Origin: Saccoglossus kowalevskii
Taxonomy: Eukaryota; Hemichordata; Enteropneusta; Harrimaniidae
Direction: 5' to 3'
DNA: 39,411 nt
NCBI RefSeq assembly: GCF_000003605.2
Contig: NW_003124899.1
Coordinates: forward strand, 279,268 to 318,678
Position 1 is the stretch's first letter, and the number at the start of each line of letters is the position of its first letter. Position numbers and translations under genes: made by a program. The notes under the pieces are model-generated. The model worked only from the letters and a program-made list of their open reading frames with translations. It was not told the origin of the DNA and did no database searches. This document shows, piece after piece, positions 24,976 through 35,555 of the stretch.

Positions 24976-26583
24976 TATTAATATATGCTATACTATGCAC
25001 ATTAAACCAAGAAAGGGACTATTACAGTGTAAATCACTAAATTTCAGTCTGGCAAATAGCGAAATTAATAAAACAAAATTACTGCATATGTTCTATTTGA
25101 GCAAAATGGGTAATATCATGGTTGTATTATGTACTTTGTACTGTATCGCTTGATGACATTGTAAGGGATATAATATCCTAATTAATTAGCCGCATTAGTT
25201 AGTTGATATTTTGAATTCACTGCATCAATTGACTTGTTGTGCATGGTAAACATGTATCGTTGTGCGAGCTAATTTATATGATTTTAAAATTGACATTGCA
25301 TCGCCTGGGAAATATGTCAGGTTCAACTTTGAAATCAGGCGGGTGATACATGAAAATTGTTAAGCTAGTTTGTCAAACTGTTAACCAATCAGTTCAATAA
25401 TCTTCAAAAGTAAGGACAGAAATCATTGCGAATAATTTACATCACATTTGGTGTACATGAGTATTACGTGCTACTAAAATATGCGGAACAACGTTTTGTG
25501 TGCCTTGGAAACAAATGTTTAAAAATAGTCTTGTCGAATCAGGTGCAGAGCAAATAATAATCACCGCATGCCGTGTCGCCCATTATTCTCTAATGAGTAT
25601 TCCCAGGGACATCTCTCGAGATAAGAGGGTATAAGAATGAGGCTCTGTTGCAGCTGGTCTGGCGCTTACTGACATGTATTTATTACAGATACTGTTATTT
25701 TGAAATGCATCACACCTGAAGCATATTTTTCACATCAGACAGTTCGTCGCAACTCGTGGTGACTATGCATAACATTGACCTCTATTTCGGTGACTTGTTC
25801 ATTCAGTTTGTGTTGATGCATATATAGTGAAACATCAAGAACTAGATTCCTAGAATTTATGACGAATTCATTTTATAACAGCACCGTCAACGTTCAAAAC
25901 AGTTTTCATCGGATGACAACTTTTAGTTGCTATGCAGCAACATATGGAACATTTGGTCAACACCAGTAAAGCCATATATATCTCTAAGCATAAATGCACA
26001 ATAACATTGCTCTGTAGGCTGTAATTTGCTGTGCAGCAGGTGTTATAGATTATCATTCACGTTGTGCAATTGGCAATATTCAGAAAATCCTAAATCAATT
26101 GTATGTGTTTATCTATTTCATGCTTAACTATATATATATGACTTTAGATGTATTAAGACAAATGTTTTAATTGTTATTAGTAAGAGTTTTGAAAAATCGT
26201 GGCCAATGACATTCGATGAACAACTGTAGGTTGCCTTTCAAATGTTGGTGGCGCTGTTAAATAATAAACTAATCCATGTTTTCCAGGAGTTCTAGAAACC
26301 AGAGGGATTATTTAGTATGGTTATTAAGAAGGCGGAAGGATTGTGCCTTCGTGTTGAGAGAGGAGTCAATGTAGATGGTGGTTGCGAAGGGAATGTCAGC
26401 AGCACTGTGAGGGAATATTATGAATATAATTTATTATTAATAATAAGAATTTATTATGAAACGCTGCAAGCACATATTCTTTGGCCTTGACCTCCCCCTT
26501 TCTATTGTGATATCAGAAGAGTACATAATACTAAACTTTAAGAATACTTTAATTTAACAAGTTATTGACCAGCTGTATTATAG
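24976..26583. repeat. block Y, copy A
   Basis: Collinear with 32513-34540. Landmarks include CAGTGTAAATCACTAAATTT, GATGACATTGTAAGGGATAT, TTAAAAATAGTCTTGTCGAA and CGCTGCAAGCACATATT. Divergence is moderate with many indels, except for 25879-26228, which is almost identical to 33474-33815. Short minus-strand frames (such as 26056-25868) are broken in the other copy and are not genes. Copy B is longer because of extra sequence at about 33990-34200. Confidence 0.85.
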
Positions 26584-26784
26584 GATAACACTACGTTTTT
26601 TGTCTTGAGACACGGAGGTCTTAATATTGATACTCAATCTACACTAGATTTCATCGGGCATGCACTGACGGAGTGCTCAAAAGTTTATTCTTCAGGTATC
26701 ACTCCGCTGAATTTTAATTCTGTAAATAATATCTTTTCAGACGCTGCAATGTCGACATCAGAAGCATTAAAATACTTAAAATAA
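26584..26784 (+). CDS. 66-codon open frame, protein-like, unrecognised
   Basis: A frame open from just after TAG (26581) to TAA (26782-26784) reads LRHGGLNIDTQSTLDFIGH, then ALTECSKVYSSGITPLNF and SDAAMSTSEALKYLK. Its balanced composition is unlike the Ile/Tyr/Lys-rich chance frames of this window. There is no clear ATG near its start (the only Met is far downstream), so if real it is an exon or a transposon fragment. It straddles the end of block Y. Only its first bases are shared with copy B at 34.5 kb; the rest is unique here. I recognise no family. Confidence 0.3.
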   Translation, partial: DNTTFFVLRHGGLNIDTQSTLDFIGHALTECSKVYSSGITPLNFNSVNNIFSDAAMSTSEALKYLK

Positions 26785-27289
26785 AGTTATATATATCAAG
26801 ATTAAACATATTGGGGGAATCGTTGTCGTCATATAACATTGACACATCTGTCAACTGAGAATATATTTTGTTTTTTGGCAAATACAGAAATAACTTGGAA
26901 ACCTTGGTCAGTATAATATATTTTGTTATACTGCCGACAATACTATTTTGTCGTAGGAATATATTTTACAAAACAGCTCTAATTTCTGTTCCTTTGGGTT
27001 TTTTTTGTTATATTAATTTCGCAAAAAAAAAATTATGTTGGACACTGGTGTAAGTATTCAATCCACTTTTTGAAACAGATCCGTCATAAAGCTGAATAGT
27101 ATTTTCTGACATATATGTGTGATTTGAAGCTAAATTAACTTGCAACAATGTTATAAACCATCCCAGGTGATTCAAGATTCATTAACGTGCAATCATTAGT
27201 GTGGTCGATAGCGGCTTGTTCAAATCCTAACTGGTTTACTGTTTACCCATTATCATTTAAACTATAGTAAGTTGTATAGTATCAGTTTT

Positions 27290-28150
27290 TTATCATTAAG
27301 CAACCATATTTTGTTCGTGTCTATATTTACACATTGTGGGCGAGATTTAGTGACGGCAACAGGACCAGAAGAATGTTTATATAAAAGATTGCCAATAGTT
27401 TATACATGTTTTTGTGAATTTGTAAAACTGCAAAAGAGGAGGGGGGATTCATCTCGATACAGCCGTAATGTCAGACCATTGACATTAGTTTTGTATTGGC
27501 CCCCAGAGTTGTGAGTTTTTCAGCTACAATTAGTAAATTCGTGTTCCTGAAACTCGGTTCTAGCTGTGTATTTTTTTCATAAATATGTTAGGCAGCATTA
27601 TAATAGGGCTCTTGGTAGTATAAACTATTCTCTATTATTATATAATTGAATTAATAAATTCATGTGGCATGCTATATTATTGGACTATTAACATTTTGCT
27701 ACTTACATCACAAGATATGTCTTAGGTTTGGGCATGGTTTTGGTGCAAGTTATATAAGGATGGTACTCTATTACCCTTTCTATCTAACATGTATGTTGAT
27801 GGCATCAGTGCATAACTACTGTCATTTACATTAGATGTTCTTTTGGTATAAAATAATATTAAAAACTTAAAAATTGAGGGTTACCAATTTAAATTCAAAA
27901 CTATTTGTTCACATTTTTGTATTATATCGGTACACATATTGCCAAATACAAAACTAATTTTTTAACAAATTTCGTTTCGGTTTGGAAAGCTTAGAACATT
28001 CGATATATTTTTGGAGGGGAAACAGCATCATAGTTATAGTTATATTATAGAGTTGGACTATTCAATGTAGGGATGATGGAATTGGAAAATTGATGTATTA
28101 AATTGTAGTTATTATCACAAAATAAACAAATCCTAGGAATATTCAACTAA
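27290..28150 (+). pseudogene. heavily decayed LINE reverse transcriptase (tentative)
   Basis: Near 27757-27810 one frame reads KDGTLLPFLSNMYVDGISA, close to the RT motif G-x-L-SP-x-LFN-x-Y-x-DxL of non-LTR elements. Upstream, 27272-27514 contains TATGPEECLYKRL and SRNVRPLTLVL, which could be remnants of the GPD and YRP-I-x-L motifs that precede it at about the right distance. Frames change repeatedly and no YADD is readable. Each piece alone could be chance; their order gives modest support. Confidence 0.3.
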
Positions 28151-28734
28151 GGTATAAATATTTATCACATGTATCGTGTAGTAGCTGTGACATAAATGTA
28201 TGTAATATTTTCCCATATTAAACCACGTTAGTGAAAATTTGACTGGTTCTTACGCTTATTTGAAACTGTGAAGTCACCTCCTAAAATGCCAGAACACAAC
28301 TCATTAAACGAGTAGACACATTATTGTTTTGAAAATTTTTGAAATATGTGTGCTATAAATATATCAGTATTTTTTTTATTCGCCAATAGGCTTTTTCATT
28401 ATAAATAGCATTTGAGGATTTCGCCGTTGTTAATGCTCACGGCCTTACAGTATCAATGCATGGGATTCGTTTTCTCTACTGAACCGCGACTATTGCTTGT
28501 CGAGATACTGTTAATATACGTAAATACAACTAATAAAACTAGTCAACAATTTAATTAGGATGTTACCAATGTGTTTCTATAACTGTGAATATTTTGATGG
28601 TTCAAATATTGTTTATTTTTCACTTACAAAACCTAGTAGTAATTTTATAGTAAGTATTTGTATATGTTGAACATATGTCAATTACTACACTCGTTTAATA
28701 AATGTGATATTACATGGGCAGCAATTTGATATAC
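28151..28734. other. AT-rich DNA without recognisable feature
   Basis: No coding, RNA or repeat feature can be supported. Confidence 0.5.
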
Positions 28735-29090
28735 TTTATATATCAAATATCAGATCAATTGTCGATGAAGTCACTGTACAACGCAGTGAGGAAAAAGGAT
28801 ACCCACGAAACTGATAATGAGTGCCTTCAACTAATGCATTGAGATTATATGTATATTTAGACTGTGTATACATGCTCGCTACAAAAATATTTTAAATAAA
28901 ACAAATATAGAATAGTTCGAAAACAATGCTCAAGCAAACATCAGAATCCACAAGAAAATTTACACAGTCAAATTAGGAAGAAATACATGGATTCCGTGGA
29001 AACCAGCTCACACTGTCCTGCTGCGGTACCCAGCAAATACCTGTTGCGATGTACCTCATTGTAACTATAGTTTTGTGATTGAATTAAATC
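28735..29090 (-). mobile_element. repeat S (copy 2)
   Basis: Similar to 21105-21545, with shared GTGCCTTCAACTAATGCATT, AAATAAAACAAATATAGAA and AGAAATACATGGATTCC. It is followed at once by repeat R, which gives the order S-R-LINE-integrase in plus coordinates. The first 80 bases include the 39-bp run shared exactly with 22914-22952. Confidence 0.65.
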
Positions 29091-29124
29091 ATTTTACTTG
29101 ACAATATCGCAGTTTAAAATATCA

Positions 29125-29720
29125 ATCCCAAATATCAGGCAGTGAAAAAATTGTATTCAGAGTTGCTAACAAGAACAAACTTAGTCTGTTGCATAACACA
29201 CGTAATCCTATTTCACAATTATAGCAAATATTCAAGACAATTTCGATTTTTTGCACGATTTCATCACTAATCTGTCCATCAAGAATGGGTCGATATGTTT
29301 ACTTCGGCATGACACAAGACATTACCGGAGATTCGACCAGATATTGAGTACAGTTTCATTGAACAAGCTTATCCCACATACACGTGTCGGTTCATTTATC
29401 AAGTGCATTTGCTTTGGGCGCCATTGACTTACATCACAGTACACAACACTTGGTTATCGTAACTAGCTAGTATATTCGCAATGTAAAACATTGGGTGTTA
29501 CATCAAGTGAAATTTGATACTAACAATGATTTAAACCAAATGCATCTTACTACCAACACTTATCGTTTCAACAAATTAAAAAACTGTAAACCACAAATGC
29601 ACTGACTGATCATCCCAGTGTGGAAAAGACAGTACAAGACTGCCCTTCTTTAAAACCCATACACTTAACAGACTTGAAATTATTCTTACCAATGTATGTC
29701 TCAATAACTTGTATTTTTGT
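29125..29720 (-). mobile_element. repeat R (copy 3)
   Basis: Aligned with 12975-13900: CAGAGTTGCTAAC.AGAACAAACT, ATCCATCAAGAATGGGTCGA, CATACACGTGTCGGTTCATT and CATTGGGTGTTACATCAAG all have counterparts there. It lies downstream, on the minus strand, of integrase C-terminal sequence, as copy 1 does. This supports its place in the 3' part of the Ty3 family. Confidence 0.65.
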
Positions 29721-30094
29721 ATTTGTATTTATTTGTTTACACCAGAAAAAACAAAAATATACATAACACAATTATTTTTTTTATTTTTACCACTGCAAAA
29801 TATTCTGGTGTGGTCATGGGAATAGCTCATTTGAGCTTGTCGAGTCCTAGACCCGGAATGAGAAATAATATTGTACTGACGTGCGGATTATCATAAAATT
29901 ATCATATACATATATTTCTATCGTGATATGACGCAAAACTATGGTTAATATACTAAATTAAATAAATATGTCATTGAAATTGCTGAGTGAATGTAAACAT
30001 TATTTTGTCGCATAATAAGCAAATCACTTAATTTAATAAATCATTTTCCACAAAATAAACTAATCACTAAACTGCAAAATCAAGCTTATTATGT
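29721..30094. other. spacer between R and LINE copy B
   Basis: AT-rich, without a gene. From 30042 it matches the LINE flank at 22953 (see there). Confidence 0.45.
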
Positions 30095-30633
30095 TATGCG
30101 GAGTTATAGAAAGTTTTGTTTTTGATATTCAGAGGCTGTCTGTTCTATTTATTTTAGTAGGATAATTATTTCAAAGATATATCTACTAACATTGGCATTT
30201 AGTAGTTCTGGTCTTAGTGAATTCCAATGCTTAATTGATGCAAACTTTGTGTTATGCTGGGTTATAGAAAGTGTTGATATTGAGAGGCTGCCTCTTCTAT
30301 TTATTTTAGTAGAATAATTATGAGAAGGAGTGTTGATGTAGTTCTCAGAACAGCGAAACGATTTTTATTTAAATCGAAAATAAACAGACCAGGGTGGAAT
30401 TTACATAGTGTGTGAATGTCCAGAATTTGAAGAGAGTGAACCAGTGGTGCAGAATGCACATGTTATGGAGCCGTAGAATCGGTTCAAGAAGGGTAGGATA
30501 AGCGTTCCCCCATATTGCAACACAGTACGTTAAATGTTGAAGAATTCAGGCATTATATAATAGAATAAGAATATATTTTGGGACATAATGTCGAATTTGT
30601 GAGATTAGACATTCGACACTAACTAACTAACTA
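30095..30633 (-). pseudogene. LINE reverse transcriptase C-terminal part (copy B)
   Basis: Duplicate of 23145-23706 in the same position relative to integrase sequence. On the minus strand it keeps LTYC and IWGNAYPTLLEPILRL. It lacks about 38 bases found at about 23487-23524 in copy A. Its 3' end is rearranged: 30095-30168 is a second, diverged copy of 30243-30320 and replaces the normal C-terminus. It is inactive. Confidence 0.8.
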
Positions 30634-31010
30634 CTTGCTCATAACATAATCTTTGTAACAATTCAGGATGTTGCTTTGTCTTCACTGCATGTAGTGTCCG
30701 TGTGTTTAATCAGTGAACATTGTATGTTTGTAGATCCTGCTTGCTGAGAATATCTTGCAATTTATGTGATTCTGATTGTAGTGTTACAGGAGCAATAAGA
30801 CTCTGATGATGATATCTTCTACATAAACGATCATAGTCGGTTTCAATCCTTTGCAATGCATTGATCTTGTTTCCAAGACAGATTAGATCGCAATGGTTTT
30901 AATCGTATTTACATCTCCTATTACTAACTTCGGCAATGATCTGATGTGTTTGTTATAAACAGCAGTTCCTGTCCGCCTGTTGATTCTAAATTTAGTTATT
31001 ATATACAAAT
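30634..31010 (-). pseudogene. Ty3/gypsy integrase C-terminus (copy B)
   Basis: On the minus strand the longest readable part is RINRRTGTAVYNKHIRSLPK, then LVIGDV, the Q-x-x-YDKH...LP-x-L-x-x-GD signature that precedes the C-terminal barrel in Ty3/gypsy integrases. ETDYDRLCRRYHHQSLIAPV follows in another frame and matches the closing YRRNR-x-H region. This copy keeps the portion upstream of 30947 that copy A has lost. Confidence 0.7.
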
Positions 31011-31644
31011 AGTATATCCAGTTGAACTGAATATAATGACCAGCTGCCCTCACATATCTGCCTATACAGTATATGTTTCCAAGTTCATCAGGACCTAACT
31101 ACTTATGCACATTTTTTAAACAAACATTTTATTCTTTCGCCAAAAACATTTAACCAAGGGTGTTGTAGGGAAATACAGGATTAAAATTCAAATGTTGTCT
31201 TTTTGGCAGATGTAATTAACTTGTCGTAAAATGCAATAAAACTGTTAAAAACAAAAATGATATAGGTGACATCAATATCATTTGTCTGATATAGATTACT
31301 CAGTGATGGGTGCCACATGTGGAGCAGGATGTCATCACATTTTCGCTTAATGTATACCATAAAGTTTATGTACCATTTTCATACTGATTTGACTATGTGC
31401 TATGGTGTACTCGTCTGTTTTGTCAATTGACGTCGGTAATTGTTTTGCGTACTTGGACTTGTAAATTTTCCCATACAACTTTTGTTTGAGTATGTTATTT
31501 CTAACTTATCTAGATGTATCCATGTGTGATACATGGTACAGATCAGTATTATGTAAACGTGGAAATAACATACTCAACTGTAGACACATAGTTACAAATT
31601 TTTCCGTTGTGTCTCTCTTAAAAGTGTCGATATAGGCAATCAAT
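31011..31644. other. unassigned DNA with nested inverted repeats
   Basis: No readable pol motif continues here. At 31486-31501 and 31562-31577 lie perfect 16-bp inverted arms (TTGAGTATGTTATTTC). Inside the loop is a second palindrome, CCATGT (31520-31525) with ACATGG (31531-31536). This may be a small MITE or just a fold-back. Confidence 0.6.
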
Positions 31645-32512
31645 TGTATGGGAAATGAAAAGTATTAGCGCAGAAGATGAAAGGTGTCTATAACCACTAA
31701 ATTGACTGCTTATTTGTACCATCATTATTATTATTGATTGATACCATTAAACAGTAGATGTTCATAAATGTAAGCTTTGTCGCAACGTATACTATATGCA
31801 GCGTAAACTGCCACGATGTTGATGGTATATAAATTTATACGTGAAAAAATTAACATTTTATTGAGAGACGATACTTGATTTTATGTTGCACTTTCCAATG
31901 TAGTGTTTTTGCACATTATTAAAAAAAAATAGATTATGGTCATTTACATTTTCTTGATAAACGTCCTAATTGCAATTGGTATTAATTATCATAATTTATA
32001 ATATCTATTGCATAGGATAAGTATATATTATTTTTGTTCATTTTTACATTGCCGATACAACGAGTTGAGCAATTCAAATGCCCACTTCTGAGATTAACGT
32101 TCAAATATGACGTACATTAGATAATCACAGTCTTTAAATTTTGCATAATTATTTGTTAGTCAAAATGTAATTAGTACATGAATCACGTGATACAATGCTT
32201 AGTGATTTCATTCTTCAACTAAGTTATCATATTTTTGTCATTTGCAAAAACATTTCGTGCATTATTATATCGATAATAATACAGTAATTAATCGCATTAT
32301 CTAGGCTGCTTCTTTGACTCATAATTTGTGAATAATCCTGTCACAATTGGTTGATTGATGTCTTCAATTTGAACGCCTTGTAAAAAGCCAAGTGGATGCA
32401 TATATACGAGCATATGGGATCGACTTGTGTTTAGAATGAACGATCAAGGACTGACAACTACAATATGAATCAGTCAATCATCGCCATAGCAACGAGCGTA
32501 TTGAAGTACTAT
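31645..32512. repeat. block X, copy B
   Basis: Closest to copy A (24004-24975), sharing TGTATGGGAAATGAAAAGTA at its start and CATCGCCATAGCAACGAGCG near its end. It contains the conserved ORF at 32297-32413 and continues into block Y. Similarity to copy C seems to extend left of 31645, so the TG at this edge is probably not a true element end. Confidence 0.85.
32297..32413 (-). CDS. 38-codon ORF in block X (copy B), unrecognised
   Basis: Begins MLVYMHPLGFLQGVQIEDIN and ends TNYESKKQPR, then TAA. It is the most changed of the three at the protein level (Tyr, Met, Leu and Tyr replacements), yet the frame, start, stop and central PLGFLQGVQIEDINQPIVTG segment are intact. See copy C for the coding argument. 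Confidence 0.3.
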   Translation of the reverse strand: MLVYMHPLGFLQGVQIEDINQPIVTGLFTNYESKKQPR

Positions 32513-34489
32513 TACTATGCTATACTATGTAATATACACGGAGCACATTAGACCAAGAAACTCGGGGAATATTACAGTGTAAATCACTAAATTTCAGTCT
32601 GGCAAATAACGAAGTTAATAAAATAAGATTACTGTATTTGTTCGGCGAAATGTTTAATATCATGGTTGTATTATGTACTGTGTAATCTATCGCTTTGATG
32701 ACATTGTAAGGGATATAATTTATTACCCAAATTAGTTAGTTGACACATTTTTGACATTCACTGCATCGAGCTTATTTATGATTCTAAAATTGACAATGCA
32801 TCGCTAGGAAAATGTAACAGGTACGAAAATGAAATCAGGCGGGTGATACATGTACATTGCTTAGATGGTTAATTAAATGTTGACCAGTCCGCCAGAAAAG
32901 AAAAACTTCAAGAGTAAGACAAGAATCATTGTAAGTATTTTATATTTGGTGTACATAAGTACTAGGTGCTACTAAAATGTACACAACAACGATGCAGTGC
33001 CAATTATCATTGCATTTGCTGCCTTGAATACAATTGTTTAAAAATAGTCTTGTCGAATCAGGCGTAGAGCATATATTATTCACCGTGCAGTTTCGCTCAT
33101 TTTTCTCTACTGAGTATACCCAAGGACATCTCTTCTCTTGTGATACGAGTGTATTCAAATGAGGCTCTATTGCAACTGGTCTGAAGCTAACTGACATTCA
33201 ATTATTACAGATGCTGTTATTTTGAAATGCATTGTTTTTACATCCGATGAAAAAACCCGGGGTAACTCTAGTTAATGAATGTTAATTTTATGCATAACAT
33301 TGACCTCAGTAGCTTGTTCATTCAATTCGTGTTGATGCATATATAGTGAAACATCAACAAATAAATTCCTCAAATTCCTGACGAATTTATTTTATAATGT
33401 ACAGCACCACCAACGGATGTCAACTTTTATATGCTTTGCTACAATATATATATATGGAACATTTGGTTCAATGCAGCACCGTCAACGTTCAAAACAGTTT
33501 TCATCGGATGACAACTTTTTGTTGCTATGCAGCAACATATGGAACATTTGGTCAACACCAGTAAAGCCATATATATCTAAGCATAAATGCACAATAACAT
33601 TGCTCTGTAGGCTGTAATTTTCTGTGCAGCAGGTGTTATAGATTATCATTCACGTTGTACAATTGGCAATATTCAGAAAATCCTAAATCAATTGTATGTG
33701 TTTATCTATTTCATGCTTAACTATATATATGACTTTAGATGTATTAAGACAAATGTTTTAATTGTTATTAGTAAGAGTTTTGAAAAATCGTGGCCAATGA
33801 CATTCGATGAACAACTGTATGTTGCCTATTAAATGTTGGTAGCACTGTTAAATAATACACTAATCCTTGTTTTTCAGAAATTCTAGCAACCCAGAGAGCA
33901 CCAGAACTAGAAATTGATGAAGTTCACTGAAGTAGAAAAGGATTATTTAATAACTGTTTGTTTTTAAGGAGAGAAAGGATTGTGCCTTAGTGTTGAGGAA
34001 AGAGACAACGTAGATGATTGTGAAGGGAGTTATGAATGAATGGGCGCCAGACCCTTGGTGCTGATAGGATACATTTAACATAAAGTTCAAAGGTTACACT
34101 GACTATGTGGAAGTGTGTGTAGATGTAGATCAATATAGTGAGACAAAATTAGTCAATGTCAACAACACTGGGAAAGTCATATCTCGTGAATATTATTTCA
34201 AGGTGCAATTATTAACAGAAAGAATTTATTATAGAACGCTGCAAGCACATATTGTCGGCCCCCACCCTGTCTATTGTGGTTATTGGAAAACTGCACGCTT
34301 TCTACGATACTAAACTAGTCACCAGATTTAATAAGTTCTGCTGGGCCTAATGCTATAAGTCTACTTTTGCGAGCTACTAAAGAGTTCGAAAATATACAGC
34401 GCCACCAGTGGCTGTTCGCCGGCACTATGCGCCGATTCAAAAAATCCTTCAAGTTGTTCTCAAATTATGTGAAAACAACGAGATGTTAG
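32513..34489. repeat. block Y, copy B
   Basis: Collinear with 24976-26583. The span 33474-33815 is nearly identical to 25879-26228, whereas 33403-33473 just before it is an older, diverged copy of the first part of that same stretch. Extra sequence at about 33990-34200 is absent from copy A. The 85-codon minus-strand frame at 33197-32940 has a stop in copy A and is not taken as a gene; nor is the 68-codon plus-strand frame at 34107-34313. Confidence 0.85.
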
Positions 34490-34590
34490 TAGGATTATGA
34501 CCAGCTGTATTATAGGGTAACATTATCCATGTTTTGCGTTATGCCGTGTACGCGAGTTTGATTCCAGAATTGTCATTTCCCTCGTTGATT
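34490..34590 (+). mobile_element. possible tRNA-derived SINE head
   Basis: TTATAGGGTAAC and, 50 bases on, GCGAGTTTGATTCCAG resemble the A and B boxes of a Pol III tRNA-type promoter in correct order. Stems are not convincing. The corresponding place in copy A (26568-26600) keeps only the first half. Weak call. Confidence 0.25.
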
Positions 34591-34975
34591 GCAGCTAAAC
34601 TGGCGTCTACACTGGAAGTGTAAATCAATAATTTGTGTTCGTTCTACCCACTTCTTGGCTGAGAAACTGATTGACTGTACTGGATACTGTGCACATAGAT
34701 AGGTCATGTGCTCCAGAATATCTGAACAATAAAATCAGGTTGTGGAGAAATTTAAACAGCTCACCAATTATCACGTGATGTACTAAAATATAATCTGGAC
34801 ATGCATAGTAGATTCAACTGAGAAAACCGTCTTATTGGATTTCGTTTCGTTGCAGTCCGTCATTATACACACTTATGCAAGAATATAACCATTTATTATA
34901 TAACTTCTAATGAATATAATTGAATCCGTGACAAGCATTAGAAACTATAAATAGACACAAAGGATTAGCATTATA

Positions 34976-35001
34976 TATATGTGTGAGTGTGTGTGTGTAA
35001 G
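34976..35001. repeat. (TA)n-(TG)n microsatellite
   Basis: A short TA run passes into TG repeats. Confidence 0.8.
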
Positions 35002-35172
35002 CCGCCCTCTTGTGATGAGCTATCGGTATTATTTTGTCTTCATAATGTTGATTATGATGTGATAAATCAGCTGGACTCAGCTGAGTTGTGACTTGAATGG
35101 CGTACACGTTTTGAAGAACATAACGGAAACAGATAAGTACACTAATGTATGCCGTGGGTGAATGTAAAACTG

Positions 35173-35173
35173 A

Positions 35174-35230
<57 letters not shown>
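35173..35230. repeat. (ATT)n microsatellite
   Basis: An uninterrupted ATT trinucleotide run of about 19 units. On the minus strand it yields a long poly-isoleucine stretch inside a 141-codon frame (35332-34907), which is therefore an artefact. Confidence 0.95.
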
Positions 35231-35231
<1 letters not shown>

Positions 35232-35546
35232 CTTCGTACTGCTGGAGATACTGCTAAATGATGAAGGGAAAGGCCCTCAATGATTACTATAATGTTCGTC
35301 ATTGTAGAGCGAGCACGATTTAACACTTGCAACCTAATGCGAGGGGAGCAATTCCATACCTATACTCTATGCACAATAAACGTTTGTTTTCACCTGTATA
35401 AATATTTATAAATTTCACAATCTGAATATAAAAGATATGTTTCTACTATGAAAGACACAAAGCTTTGGCTCGGCTTATGAACGTATTTATAAAAAAAATA
35501 AAAGCCGATCATCAGCTTTCATTCAAATTCAATTATACGCTCATAA

Positions 35547-35555
35547 TGAGCGGTC
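35547..35555. repeat. target-site duplication, left
   Basis: TGAGCGGTC here and TGAGCGGGC at 38179-38187 immediately flank the TIR element and agree at 8 of 9 positions. A 9-bp duplication is typical of Mutator-like elements and also occurs in some other cut-and-paste families such as Merlin. Confidence 0.75.

Noticed and set aside
27201-27235. tRNA B box (GTTCAAATCC)
   Set aside because: A perfect B-box core, but there is no A box or tRNA-like arm upstream; likely chance.
28814-30041. Precise 1.23-kb insertion into copy B
   Set aside because: Repeat S at 21.1 kb spans the supposed insertion point, so the shorter copy A is the derived, deleted form.
32940-33197. 85-codon minus-strand frame in block Y copy B as a gene
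   Set aside because: The aligned region of copy A has the same start but a stop within the frame and indels, so there is no sign of constraint.
34907-35332. 141-codon minus-strand frame, the second longest in the window
   Set aside because: Its length comes from the (ATT)n run read as poly-isoleucine; flanking residues show no family.
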